The translations under genes and the position numbers were made by a program. This document shows positions 35,301-48,905 of a DNA stretch of 64,000 nucleotides, one piece after another. The stretch is from Amblyomma americanum (taxonomy: Eukaryota > Arthropoda > Arachnida > Ixodida > Ixodidae): NCBI RefSeq assembly GCF_052857255.1, contig NW_027526500.1, positions 124,001 to 188,000 of the forward strand, read 5' to 3'. Below the pieces are notes generated by a model, which worked only from the letters and a program-made list of their open reading frames with translations, was not told the DNA's origin and searched no databases. Within the stretch, counting starts at the first letter, position 1; the number at the start of each line of letters is the position of its first letter.

Positions 35301-37876
35301 GATACTTGTAAAACCGATGTGTTCAGATTTAGCTCGTTTCGGTCAAAAACAGCCTGTTTCGTTGTATTAAGCACGAATACATGCTTTTCGCGCAGTTAAA
35401 CGAGAAAAAGTTTTGACGAGTATCACGTGAAACACTTGTAATACCGATGTGTTGTGATTTAGCTCGTTTCGGTCTAAAACAGCTTGTTTCGCTGTATTAA
35501 GCAAGAATACATGCTTTTCGCGCAGTTATAAGAGAAAAAGTTTTGACGAGTATCACGTGGAACACGTAGTACCGATGTGTTGTGATTTAGCTCGTTTCGG
35601 TCTAAAACAACTTGATTCGCTGTATTAAGCAAGAATACATGCTTTTCGCGCAGTTATAAGAGAAAAAGTTTTGACGAGTATCACGTGGATACTTGTAAAA
35701 CCGATGTGTTCAGATTTAGCTCGTTTCGGTCTAAAACAGCTTGTTTCGTTGTATTAAGCAAGAATACATGCTTTTCGTGCAGTTATAAGAGAAAAAGTTT
35801 TGACGCGTATTAGAGAGACACTTGTAAAACCGATGTGTTGTGATTAGCTCGTTTCGGTCTAAAACAGCTTGTTTCGTTGTATTAAGCAAGAATACATGCT
35901 TTTCGCGCAGTTAAAAGAGAAAAAGTTTTGACGAGTATCACGTGGAACACTTGTAATACCGATGTGTTGTGATTTAGCTCGTTTCGGTCTAAAACAGCTT
36001 GTTTCGCTGTATTAAGCAAGAATACATGCTTTTCGCGCAGTTATAAGAGAAAAAGTTTTGACGAGTATCACGTGGATACTTGTAAAACCGATGTGTTCAG
36101 ATTTAGCTCGTTTCGGTCTAAAACAGCTTGTTTCGTTGTATTAAGCAAGAATACATGCTTTTCGCGCAGTTATAAGAGAAAAAGTTTTGACGCGTATTAG
36201 AGAGACACTTGTAAAACCGATGTGTTGTGATTTAGCTCGTTTCGGTCTAAAACAGCTTGTTTCGTTGTATTAAGCAAGAATACATGCTTTTCGCGCAGTT
36301 ATAAGAGAAAAAGTTTTCACGAGTATCACGTGGATACTTGTAAAACCGATGTGTTCAGATTTAGCTCGTTTCGGTCAAAAACAGCTTGTTTCGTTGTATT
36401 AAGCACGAATACATGCTTTTCGCGCAGTTAAAAGAGAAAAAGTTTTGACGAGTATCACGTGGAACACTTGTAATACCGATGTGTTGTGATTTAGCTCGTT
36501 TCGGTCTAAAACAGCTTGTTTCGCTGTATTAAGCAAGAATACATGCTTTTCGCGCAGTTATAAGAGAAAAAGTTTTGACCAGTATCACGTGGAACACTTG
36601 TAGTACCGATGTGTTGTGATTTAGCTCATTTCGGTCTAAAACAGCTTGTTGCGCTGTATTAAGCAAGAATACATGCTTTTCGCGCAGTTATAAGAGAAAA
36701 AGTTTAGACGCGTATCAGAGGAACACTTGTAAAACCGATGTGTTGTGATTTAGCTCGTTTCGGTCTAAAACAGCTTGTTTCGCTGTATTAAGCAAGAATA
36801 CATGCTTTTCGCGCAGTTATAAGAGAAAAAGTTGTGACGCGTATCAGAGGAACACTTGTAAAACCGATGTGTTCAAATTTAGCTCGTTTCGGTCTGAAAC
36901 AGCTTGTTTCGTTGTATTAAGCACGAATACATGCTTTACGCGCAGTTATAGAAGAAAAAGTTTTGACGCGTATCAGAGACACTTGTAAAACCGATGTGTT
37001 GTGATTTAGCTCGTTTCGGTCTAAAACAGCTTGTTTCGTTGTATTAAGCAAGAATACATGCTTTTCGCGCAGTTATAAGAGAAAAAGTTTTGAGTATCAC
37101 GTGGATACTTGTAAAACCGATGTGTTCAGATTTAGCTCGTTTCGGTCTAAAACAGCTTGTTTCGTTGTATTAAGCACGAATACATGCTTTTCGCGCAGTT
37201 ATAAGAGAAAAAGTTTTGACGAGTATCACGTGGAACACTTGTAATACCGATGTGTTGTGATTTAGCTCGTTTCGGTTTAAAACAGCTTGTTTCGCTGTAT
37301 TAAGCAAGAATACATGCTTTTCGCGCAGTTATAAGAGAAAAAGTTTTGACGCGTATCAGAGGAACACTTGTAAAACCGATGTGTTGTGATTTAGCTCATT
37401 TCGGTCTAAAACAACTTGTTTCGCTGTATTAAGCAAGAATACATGCTTTTCGCGCAGTTATAAGAGAAAAAGTTTTGACGCGTGTCACAGGGACACTTGT
37501 AAAACCGATGTGTTCAGATTTAGCTCGTTTCGGTTTGAAACAGCTTGTTTCGTAGTAATAAGCAAGAATACATGCTTTTCGCGCAGTTATAAGAGAAAAA
37601 GTTTTGACGCGTATCAGAGGAACACTTGTAAAACCTTTGTGTTGTGATTTAGCTCGTTTCGGTCTAAAACAGCTTGTTTCGCTGTATTAAGCAAGAATAC
37701 ATGCTTTTCGCGCAGTTATAAGAGAAAAAGTTTTGACGCGTATTAGAGACACTTGTAAAACCGATGTGTTGTGATTTAGCTCGTTTCGGTCTAAAACAGC
37801 TTGTTTCGTTGTATTAAGCAAGAATACATGCTTTTCGCGCAGTTATAAGAGAAAAAGTTTTGAGTATCACGTGGAT
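32343..37876 (+). repeat. HOR unit C1 (5534 bp, about 43 monomers)
   Basis: First of three C units. Markers repeat at +5534: GTTGACGCGTGTCAC (32576 and 38110), AACTCTTTTCGGAC (34426 and 39960), GTCAAAAACAGCC (35342 and 40876), GATTAGC (35842 and 41376). Its left part is a re-use of B-series order; its right part, with GATTAGC, GTCAAAAACAGCC and the TTTGAAAC / CGTAGTAATAAGC monomer, is shared with the F series. Private changes include GGCTCGTTTTGG near 32760 and GTTCAAATTT near 36872. No gene is present; the 88-residue open frame at 34416 recurs only because the unit does. Confidence 0.9.
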
Positions 37877-40800
37877 ACTTGTAAAACCGATGTGTTCAGA
37901 TTTAGCTCGTTTCGGTCTAAAACAGCTTGTTTCGTTGTATTAAGCACGAATACATGCTTTACGCGCAGTTATAGAAGAAAAAGTTTTGACGCGTATCAGA
38001 GACACTTGTAAAACCGATGTGTTGTGATTTGGCTCGTTTCGGTCTAAAACAGCTTGTTTCGTTGTATTAAGCAAGAATACATGCTTTTCGCGCGGTTATA
38101 AGAGAAAAAGTTGACGCGTGTCACAGGGACACTTGTAAAACCGATGTGTTCAGATTTAGCTCGTTTCGGTCTAAAACAGCTTGTTTCGTTGCATTAAGCA
38201 CGAATACATGCTTTTCGCGCAGTTATAAGAGAAAAAGTTTTGACGAGTATCACGTGGAACACTTGTAATACCGATGTGTTGTGATTTGGCTCGTTTCGGT
38301 CTAAAACAGCTTGTTTCGTTGTATTAAGCAAGAATACATGCTTTTCGCGCAGTTATAAGAGAAAAAGTTTTGACGCGTATCAGAGGAACACTTGTAAAAC
38401 CGATGTGTTCAGATTTAGCTCGTTTCGGTCTGAAACAGCTTGTTTCGTTGTATTAAGCACGAATACATGCTTTTCGCGCAGTAATAAGAGAAAAAGTTTA
38501 GACGCGTATCAGAGGAACACTTGTAAAACCGATGTGTTGTGATTTAGCTCGTTTCGGTGTAAAACAGCTTGTTTCGTAGTATTAAGCAAGAATACATGCT
38601 TTTCGCGCAGTTATAAGAGAAAAAGTTTTGACGCGTATTAGAGGAACACTTGTAAAACCTTTGTGTTGTGATTTAGCTCGTTTCGGTCTAAAACAGCTTG
38701 TTTCGCTGTATTAAGCAAGAATACATGCTTTTCGCGCAGTTATAGGAGAAAAAGTTTTGACGCGTGTCACAGGGACACTTGTAAAACCGATGTGTTCAGA
38801 TTTAGCTCGTTTCGGTCTAAAACAACTTGTTTCGTTGTATTAAGCACGAATACATGCTTTACGCGCAGTTATAGAAGAAAAAGTTTTGACGCCTATTAGA
38901 GAGACACTTGTAAAACCGATGTGTTATGATTTAGCTCGATTCGGTCTAAAACAGCTTGTTTCGTTGTATTAAGCAAGAATACATGCTTTTCGCGCAGTTA
39001 TAAGAGAGAAAGTTTTGACGAGTATCACGTGGATACTTGTAAAACTGATGCGTTCAGATTTAGCTCGTTTTGGTCTAAAACAGCTTGTTTCGTTGTATTA
39101 AGCAAGAATACATGCTTTACGCGCAGTTATAGAAGAAAAAGTTTTGACGCGTATCAGAGACACTTGTAAAACCGATGTGTTGTGATTTAGCTCGTTTCGG
39201 TCTAAAACAGCTTGTTTCGTTGTATTAAGCAAGAATACATGCTTTTCGCGCAGTTATAAGTGAAAAAGTTTTGAGTATTACGTGGATACTTGTAAAACCG
39301 AAGTGTTCAGATTTAGCTCGTTTCGGTCTAAAACAGCTTGTTTCGTTGTATTAAGCACGAATACATGCTTTTCGCGCAGTTATAAGAGAAAACGTTTTGA
39401 CGAGTATCACGTGGAACACTTGTAATACCGATGTGTTGTGATTTAGCTCGTTTCGGTCTAAAGCAGCTTGTTTCGCTGTATTAAGCAAGAATACATGCTT
39501 TTCGCGCAGTTATAAGAGAAAAAGTTTTGACGCGTATCAGAGGAACACTTGTAAAACCGATGTGTTGTGATTTAGCTCATTTCGGTCTAAAACAGCTTGT
39601 TTCGTTGTATTAAGCAAGAATACATGCTTTTCGCGCAGTTATAAGAGAAAAAGTTTTGACGCGTGTCACAGGGACACTTGTAAAACCGATGTGTTCAGAT
39701 TTAGCTCGTTTCGGTCTAAAACAGCTTGTTTCGTTGCATTAAGCACGAATACATGCTTTTCGCGCAGTTATAAGAGAAAAAGTTTTGACGAGTATCACGT
39801 GGAACACTTGTAATACCGATGTGTTGTGATTTGGCTCGTTTCGGTCTAAAACAGCTTGTTTCGTTGTATTAAGCAAGAATACATGCTTTTCGCGCAGTTA
39901 TAACAGAAAAAGTTTTGACGCGTATCAGAGGAACACTTGTAAAACCGATGTGTTCAGATTTAACTCTTTTCGGACTAAAACAGCTTGTTTCGTTGTATTA
40001 AGCACGAATACATGCTTTTCGCGCAGTTATAAGGGAAAAAGTTTTGACGCGTATCACATGGACACTTGGAAAACCGATGTGTTCAGATTTAGCTCGTTTT
40101 GGTCTAAAACAGCTTGTTTCGTTGTATTAAGCACGAATACATGCTTTTCGCGCAGTTATAAGAGAAAAAGTTTTGACGCGTATCAGAGGAACACTTGTAA
40201 AACCGATGTGTTGTGATTTAGCTCATTTCGGTCTAAAACAGCTTGTTTCGCTGTATTGAGCAAGAATACATGCTTTTCGCGCAGTTATAAGAGAAAAAGT
40301 TTTGACGCGTATCAGAGGAACACTTGTAATAGCGATGTGTTGTGATTTAGCTCGTTTCGGTCTAAAACAACTTGATTCGCTGTATTAAGCAAGAATACAT
40401 GCTTTTCGCGCAGTTATAAAATAAAAAGTTTTGACGCGTATCAGAGGAACACTTGTAAAACCGATGTGTTGTGATTTAGCTCATTTCGGTCTAAAACAGC
40501 TTGTTTCGCTGTATTAAGCAAGAATACATGCTTTTCGCGCAGTTATAAGAGAAAAAGTATTGACGAGTATCACGTGGATACTTGTAAAACCGATGTGTTC
40601 AGATTTAGCTTGTTTCGGTCTAAAACAGCTTGTTTCGTTGTATTAAGCAAGAATACATGCTTTTCGCGCAGTTATAAGAGAAAAAGTTTTGACGCGTATT
40701 AGAGAGACACTTGTAAAACCGATGTGTTGTGATTTAGCTCGTTTCGGTCTAAAACAGCTTGTTTCGTTGTATTAAGCAAGAATACATGCTTTTCGCGCAG

Positions 40801-42511
40801 TTATAAGAGAAAAAGTTTTGACGAGTATCACGTGGATACTTGTAAAACCGATGTGTTCAGATTTAGCTCGTTTCGGTCAAAAACAGCCTGTTTCGTTGTA
40901 TTAAGCACGAATACATGCTTTTCGCGCAGTTAAACGAGAAAAAGTTTTGACGAGTATCACGTGAAACACTTGTAATACCGATGTGTTGTGATTTAGCTCG
41001 TTTCGGTCTAAAACAGCTTGTTTCGCTGTATTAAGCAAGAATACATGCTTTTCGCGCAGTTATAAGAGAAAAAGTTTTGACGAGTATCACGTGGAACACG
41101 TAGTACCGATGTGTTGTGATTTAGCTCGTTTCGGTCTAAAACAACTTGATTCGCTGTATTAAGCAAGAATACATGCTTTTCGCGCAGTTATAAGAGAAAA
41201 AGTTTTGACGAGTATCACGTGGATACTTGTAAAACCGATGTGTTCAGATTTAGCTCGTTTCGGTCTAAAACAGCTTGTTTCGTTGTATTAAGCAAGAATA
41301 CATGCTTTTCGTGCAGTTATAAGAGAAAAAGTTTTGACGCGTATTAGAGAGACACTTGTAAAACCGATGTGTTGTGATTAGCTCGTTTCGGTCTAAAACA
41401 GCTTGTTTCGTTGTATTAAGCAAGAATACATGCTTTTCGCGCAGTTAAAAGAGAAAAAGTTTTGACGAGTATCACGTGGAACACTTGTAATACCGATGTG
41501 TTGTGATTTAGCTCGTTTCGGTCTAAAACAGCTTGTTTCGCTGTATTAAGCAAGAATACATGCTTTTCGCGCAGTTATAAGAGAAAAAGTTTTGACGAGT
41601 ATCACGTGGATACTTGTAAAACCGATGTGTTCAGATTTAGCTCGTTTCGGTCTAAAACAGCTTGTTTCGTTGTATTAAGCAAGAATACATGCTTTTCGCG
41701 CAGTTATAAGAGAAAAAGTTTTGACGCGTATTAGAGAGACACTTGTAAAACCGATGTGTTGTGATTTAGCTCGTTTCGGTCTAAAACAGCTTGTTTCGTT
41801 GTATTAAGCAAGAATACATGCTTTTCGCGCAGTTATAAGAGAAAAAGTTTTCACGAGTATCACGTGGATACTTGTAAAACCGATGTGTTCAGATTTAGCT
41901 CGTTTCGGTCAAAAACAGCTTGTTTCGTTGTATTAAGCACGAATACATGCTTTTCGCGCAGTTAAAAGAGAAAAAGTTTTGACGAGTATCACGTGGAACA
42001 CTTGTAATACCGATGTGTTGTGATTTAGCTCGTTTCGGTCTAAAACAGCTTGTTTCGCTGTATTAAGCAAGAATACATGCTTTTCGCGCAGTTATAAGAG
42101 AAAAAGTTTTGACCAGTATCACGTGGAACACTTGTAGTACCGATGTGTTGTGATTTAGCTCATTTCGGTCTAAAACAGCTTGTTGCGCTGTATTAAGCAA
42201 GAATACATGCTTTTCGCGCAGTTATAAGAGAAAAAGTTTAGACGCGTATCAGAGGAACACTTGTAAAACCTTTGTGTTGTGATTTAGCTCGTTTCGGTCT
42301 AAAACAGCTTGTTTCGCTGTATTAAGCAAGAATACATGCTTTTCGCGCAGTTATAAGAGAAAAAGTTTTGACGCGTATTAGAGACACTTGTAAAACCGAT
42401 GTGTTGTGATTTAGCTCGTTTCGGTCTAAAACAGCTTGTTTCGTTGTATTAAGCAAGAATACATGCTTTTCGCGCAGTTATAAGAGAAAAAGTTTTGAGT
42501 ATCACGTGGAT
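37877..42511 (+). repeat. HOR unit C2 (4635 bp, 36 monomers)
   Basis: Second C copy, offset 5534 from C1 for most of its length. It lacks 899 bp (seven monomers) present in C1 (36737-37635) and in C3. Its first monomers share TTATAGGAG (38735) with C3 (43370), where C1 has TTATAAGAG, so C2 and C3 are the closer pair. No gene is present. Confidence 0.9.
42245..42272 (+). other. Seven-monomer deletion junction in C2
   Basis: The left side matches C1 36711-36736 (a TTTAGACG monomer) and the right side matches C1 from 37636 (CCTTTGTG). The break lies within the shared box and AACACTTGTAAAACC, so the product is a normal-length hybrid monomer. C3 keeps the intact order, so C2 is the deleted copy. 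Confidence 0.9.
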
Positions 42512-45500
42512 ACTTGTAAAACCGATGTGTTCAGATTTAGCTCGTTTCGGTCTAAAACAGCTTGTTTCGTTGTATTAAGCACGAATACATGCTTTACGCG
42601 CAGTTATAGAAGAAAAAGTTTTGACGCGTATCAGAGACACTTGTAAAACCGATGTGTTGTGATTTGGCTCGTTTCGGTCTAAAACAGCTTGTTTCGTTGT
42701 ATTAAGCAAGAATACATGCTTTTCGCGCGGTTATAAGAGAAAAAGTTGACGCGTGTCACAGGGACACTTGTAAAACCGATGTGTTCAGATTTAGCTCGTT
42801 TCGGTCTAAAACAGCTTGTTTCGTTGCATTAAGCACGAATACATGCTTTTCGCGCAGTTATAAGAGAAAAAGTTTTGACGAGTATCACGTGGAACACTTG
42901 TAATACCGATGTGTTGTGATTTGGCTCGTTTCGGTCTAAAACAGCTTGTTTCGTTGTATTAAGCAAGAATACATGCTTTTCGCGCAGTTATAAGAGAAAA
43001 AGTTTTGACGCGTATCAGAGGAACACTTGTAAAACCGATGTGTTCAGATTTAGCTCGTTTCGGTCTGAAACAGCTTGTTTCGTTGTATTAAGCACGAATA
43101 CATGCTTTTCGCGCAGTAATAAGAGAAAAAGTTTAGACGCGTATCAGAGGAACACTTGTAAAACCGATGTGTTGTGATTTAGCTCGTTTCGGTGTAAAAC
43201 AGCTTGTTTCGTAGTATTAAGCAAGAATACATGCTTTTCGCGCAGTTATAAGAGAAAAAGTTTTGACGCGTATTAGAGGAACACTTGTAAAACCTTTGTG
43301 TTGTGATTTAGCTCGTTTCGGTCTAAAACAGCTTGTTTCGCTGTATTAAGCAAGAATACATGCTTTTCGCGCAGTTATAGGAGAAAAAGTTTTGACGCGT
43401 GTCACAGGGACACTTGTAAAACCGATGTGTTCAGATTTAGCTCGTTTCGGTCTAAAACAACTTGTTTCGTTGTATTAAGCACGAATACATGCTTTACGCG
43501 CAGTTATAGAAGAAAAAGTTTTGACGCCTATTAGAGAGACACTTGTAAAACCGATGTGTTATGATTTAGCTCGATTCGGTCTAAAACAGCTTGTTTCGTT
43601 GTATTAAGCAAGAATACATGCTTTTCGCGCAGTTATAAGAGAGAAAGTTTTGACGAGTATCACGTGGATACTTGTAAAACTGATGCGTTCAGATTTAGCT
43701 CGTTTTGGTCTAAAACAGCTTGTTTCGTTGTATTAAGCAAGAATACATGCTTTACGCGCAGTTATAGAAGAAAAAGTTTTGACGCGTATCAGAGACACTT
43801 GTAAAACCGATGTGTTGTGATTTAGCTCGTTTCGGTCTAAAACAGCTTGTTTCGTTGTATTAAGCAAGAATACATGCTTTTCGCGCAGTTATAAGTGAAA
43901 AAGTTTTGAGTATTACGTGGATACTTGTAAAACCGAAGTGTTCAGATTTAGCTCGTTTCGGTCTAAAACAGCTTGTTTCGTTGTATTAAGCACGAATACA
44001 TGCTTTTCGCGCAGTTATAAGAGAAAACGTTTTGACGAGTATCACGTGGAACACTTGTAATACCGATGTGTTGTGATTTAGCTCGTTTCGGTCTAAAGCA
44101 GCTTGTTTCGCTGTATTAAGCAAGAATACATGCTTTTCGCGCAGTTATAAGAGAAAAAGTTTTGACGCGTATCAGAGGAACACTTGTAAAACCGATGTGT
44201 TGTGATTTAGCTCATTTCGGTCTAAAACAGCTTGTTTCGTTGTATTAAGCAAGAATACATGCTTTTCGCGCAGTTATAAGAGAAAAAGTTTTGACGCGTG
44301 TCACAGGGACACTTGTAAAACCGATGTGTTCAGATTTAGCTCGTTTCGGTCTAAAACAGCTTGTTTCGTTGCATTAAGCACGAATACATGCTTTTCGCGC
44401 AGTTATAAGAGAAAAAGTTTTGACGAGTATCACGTGGAACACTTGTAATACCGATGTGTTGTGATTTGGCTCGTTTCGGTCTAAAACAGCTTGTTTCGTT
44501 GTATTAAGCAAGAATACATGCTTTTCGCGCAGTTATAACAGAAAAAGTTTTGACGCGTATCAGAGGAACACTTGTAAAACCGATGTGTTCAGATTTAACT
44601 CTTTTCGGACTAAAACAGCTTGTTTCGTTGTATTAAGCACGAATACATGCTTTTCGCGCAGTTATAGGGGAAAAAGTTTTGACGCGTATCACATGGACAC
44701 TTGGAAAACCGATGTGTTCAGATTTAGCTCGTTTTGGTCTAAAACAGCTTGTTTCGTTGTATTAAGCACGAATACATGCTTTTCGCGCAGTTATAAGAGA
44801 AAAAGTTTTGACGCGTATCAGAGGAACACTTGTAAAACCGATGTGTTGTGATTTAGCTCATTTCGGTCTAAAACAGCTTGTTTCGCTGTATTGAGCAAGA
44901 ATACATGCTTTTCGCGCAGTTATAAGAGAAAAAGTTTTGACGCGTATCAGAGGAACACTTGTAATAGCGATGTGTTGTGATTTAGCTCGTTTCGGTCTAA
45001 AACAACTTGATTCGCTGTATTAAGCAAGAATACATGCTTTTCGCGCAGTTATAAAATAAAAAGTTTTGACGCGTATCAGAGGAACACTTGTAAAACCGAT
45101 GTGTTGTGATTTAGCTCATTTCGGTCTAAAACAGCTTGTTTCGCTGTATTAAGCAAGAATACATGCTTTTCGCGCAGTTATAAGAGAAAAAGTATTGACG
45201 AGTATCACGTGGATACTTGTAAAACCGATGTGTTCAGATTTAGCTTGTTTCGGTCTAAAACAGCTTGTTTCGTTGTATTAAGCAAGAATACATGCTTTTC
45301 GCGCAGTTATAAGAGAAAAAGTTTTGACGCGTATTAGAGAGACACTTGTAAAACCGATGTGTTGTGATTTAGCTCGTTTCGGTCTAAAACAGCTTGTTTC
45401 GTTGTATTAAGCAAGAATACATGCTTTTCGCGCAGTTATAAGAGAAAAAGTTTTGACGAGTATCACGTGGATACTTGTAAAACCGATGTGTTCAGATTTA

Positions 45501-48045
45501 GCTCGTTTCGGTCAAAAACAGCCTGTTTCGTTGTATTAAGCACGAATACATGCTTTTCGCGCAGTTAAACGAGAAAAAGTTTTGACGAGTATCACGTGAA
45601 ACACTTGTAATACCGATGTGTTGTGATTTAGCTCGTTTCGGTCTAAAACAGCTTGTTTCGCTGTATTAAGCAAGAATACATGCTTTTCGCGCAGTTATAA
45701 GAGAAAAAGTTTTGACGAGTATCACGTGGAACACGTAGTACCGATGTGTTGTGATTTAGCTCGTTTCGGTCTAAAACAACTTGATTCGCTGTATTAAGCA
45801 AGAATACATGCTTTTCGCGCAGTTATAAGAGAAAAAGTTTTGACGAGTATCACGTGGATACTTGTAAAACCGATGTGTTCAGATTTAGCTCGTTTCGGTC
45901 TAAAACAGCTTGTTTCGTTGTATTAAGCAAGAATACATGCTTTTCGTGCAGTTATAAGAGAAAAAGTTTTGACGCGTATTAGAGAGACACTTGTAAAACC
46001 GATGTGTTGTGATTAGCTCGTTTCGGTCTAAAACAGCTTGTTTCGTTGTATTAAGCAAGAATACATGCTTTTCGCGCAGTTAAAAGAGAAAAAGTTTTGA
46101 CGAGTATCACGTGGAACACTTGTAATACCGATGTGTTGTGATTTAGCTCGTTTCGGTCTAAAACAGCTTGTTTCGCTGTATTAATCAAGAATACATGCTT
46201 TTCGCGCAGTTATAAGAGAAAAAGTTTTGACGAGTATCACGTGGATACTTGTAAAACCGATGTGTTCAGATTTAGCTCGTTTCGGTCTAAAACAGCTTGT
46301 TTCGTTGTATTAAGCAAGAATACATGCTTTTCGCGCAGTTATAAGAGAAAAAGTTTTGACGCGTATTAGAGAGACACTTGTAAAACCGATGTGTTGTGAT
46401 TTAGCTCGTTTCGGTCTAAAACAGCTTGTTTCGTTGTATTAAGCAAGAATACATGCTTTTCGCGCAGTTATAAGAGAAAAAGTTTTCACGAGTATCACGT
46501 GGATACTTGTAAAACCGATGTGTTCAGATTTAGCTCGTTTCGGTCAAAAACAGCTTGTTTCGTTGTATTAAGCACGAATACATGCTTTTCGCGCAGTTAA
46601 AAGAGAAAAAGTTTTGACGAGTATCACGTGGAACACTTGTAATACCGATGTGTTGTGATTTAGCTCGTTTCGGTCTAAAACAGCTTGTTTCGCTGTATTA
46701 AGCAAGAATACATGCTTTTCGCGCAGTTATAAGAGAAAAAGTTTTGACCAGTATCACGTGGAACACTTGTAGTACCGATGTGTTGTGATTTAGCTCATTT
46801 CGGTCTAAAACAGCTTGTTGCGCTGTATTAAGCAAGAATACATGCTTTTCGCGCAGTTATAAGAGAAAAAGTTTAGACGCGTATCAGAGGAACACTTGTA
46901 AAACCGATGTGTTGTGATTTAGCTCGTTTCGGTCTAAAACAGCTTGTTTCGCTGTATTAAGCAAGAATACATGCTTTTCGCGCAGTTATAAGAGAAAAAG
47001 TTGTGACGCGTATCAGAGGAACACTTGTAAAACCGATGTGTTCAGATTTAGCTCGTTTCGGTCTGAAACAGCTTGTTTCGTTGTATTAAGCACGAATACA
47101 TGCTTTACGCGCAGTTATAGAAGAAAAAGTTTTGACGCGTATCAGAGACACTTGTAAAACCGATGTGTTGTGATTTAGCTCGTTTCGGTCTAAAACAGCT
47201 TGTTTCGTTGTATTAAGCAAGAATACATGCTTTTCGCGCAGTTATAAGAGAAAAAGTTTTGAGTATCACGTGGATACTTGTAAAACCGATGTGTTCAGAT
47301 TTAGCTCGTTTCGGTCTAAAACAGCTTGTTTCGTTGTATTAAGCACGAATACATGCTTTTCGCGCAGTTATAAGAGAAAAAGTTTTGACGAGTATCACGT
47401 GGAACACTTGTAATACCGATGTGTTGTGATTTAGCTCGTTTCGGTTTAAAACAGCTTGTTTCGCTGTATTAAGCAAGAATACATGCTTTTCGCGCAGTTA
47501 TAAGAGAAAAAGTTTTGACGCGTATCAGAGGAACACTTGTAAAACCGATGTGTTGTGATTTAGCTCATTTCGGTCTAAAACAACTTGTTTCGCTGTATTA
47601 AGCAAGAATACATGCTTTTCGCGCAGTTATAAGAGAAAAAGTTTTGACGCGTGTCACAGGGACACTTGTAAAACCGATGTGTTCAGATTTAGCTCGTTTC
47701 GGTTTGAAACAGCTTGTTTCGTAGTAATAAGCAAGAATACATGCTTTTCGCGCAGTTATAAGAGAAAAAGTTTTGACGCGTATCAGAGGAACACTTGTAA
47801 AACCTTTGTGTTGTGATTTAGCTCGTTTCGGTCTAAAACAGCTTGTTTCGCTGTATTAAGCAAGAATACATGCTTTTCGCGCAGTTATAAGAGAAAAAGT
47901 TTTGACGCGTATTAGAGACACTTGTAAAACCGATGTGTTGTGATTTAGCTCGTTTCGGTCTAAAACAGCTTGTTTCGTTGTATTAAGCAAGAATACATGC
48001 TTTTCGCGCAGTTATAAGAGAAAAAGTTTTGAGTATCACGTGGAT
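42512..48045 (+). repeat. HOR unit C3 (full-length type)
   Basis: Third C copy, offset 4635 from C2 and 10169 from C1; it retains the seven monomers lost in C2. Homology to C1 runs on to about 48129, where C1 goes into TACGCGCAGTTATAGAAG and this copy into TTCGCGCAGTTATAAGAG. A private change TTATAGGGG (near 44665) lies in its AACTCTTTTCGGAC monomer. No gene is present. Confidence 0.9.
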
Positions 48046-48589
48046 ACTTGTAAAACCGATGTGTTCAGATTTAGCTCGTTTCGGTCTAAAACAGCTTGTT
48101 TCGTTGTATTAAGCACGAATACATGCTTTTCGCGCAGTTATAAGAGAAAAAGTTTTGACGAGTATCACGTGGAACACTTGTAATACCGATGTGTTGTGAT
48201 TTAGCTCGTTTCGGTCTAAAACAGCTTGTTCCGCTGTATTAAGCAAGAATACATGCTTTTCGCGCAGTTATAAGAGAAAAAGTTTTGACGCGTATCAGAG
48301 GAAAACTTGTAAAACCGATGTGTTGTGATTTAGCTCATTTCGGTCTAAAACAGCTTGTTTCGCTGTATTGAGAGAGAATACATGCTTTTCGCGCAGTTAT
48401 AAGAGAAAAAGTTTTGACGCGTATCAGAGGAACACTTGTAAAACCGATGTGTTCAGATTTAGCTCGTTTCGGTCTGAAACAGCTTGTTTCGTGGTATTAA
48501 GCACGAATACATGCTTTTCGCGCAGTTATAAGAGAAAAAGTTTAGACGCGTATCAGAGGAACACTTGTAAAACCGATGTGTTGTGATTT
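46850..48589 (+). repeat. 16-monomer local duplication, copy 1 (period 2056 bp)
   Basis: Overlaps the right end of C3. Markers repeated at +2056 to +2058: CGTAGTAATAAGC (47720 and 49776), TTGTTCCGCTG (48228 and 50286), GAGGAAAACTTG and CGTGGTATTAAG. The 2-bp drift comes from GAGACAC against GAGAGACAC and from a 2-bp loss in the A-tract near 50335. Confidence 0.85.
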
Positions 48590-48905
48590 AGCTCATTTCG
48601 GTCTAAAACAGCTTGTTTCGCTGTATTAAGCAAGAATACATGCTTTTCGCGCAGTTATAAGAGAAAAAGTTTTGACGCGTGTCACAGGGACACTTGTGAA
48701 ACCGATGTGTTCAGATTTAGCTCGTTTCGGTCTGAAACAGCTTGTTTCGTTGTATTAAGCACGAATACATGCTTTTCGCGCAGTTATAAGAGAAAAAGTT
48801 TAGACGCGTATCAGAGGAACACTTGTAAAACCGATGTGTTGTGATTTAGCTCGTTTCGGTCTAAAACAGCTTGTTTCGCTGTATTAAGCAAGAATACATG
48901 CTTTT
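48590..48905 (+). repeat. Monomers between the two 2056-bp copies
   Basis: About two and a half ordinary monomers, including an f-type one with TGTGAAACC (48695). That variant recurs at 53325, 58229 and 59776 and is an F-series marker, so F-type order begins here. Confidence 0.75.
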
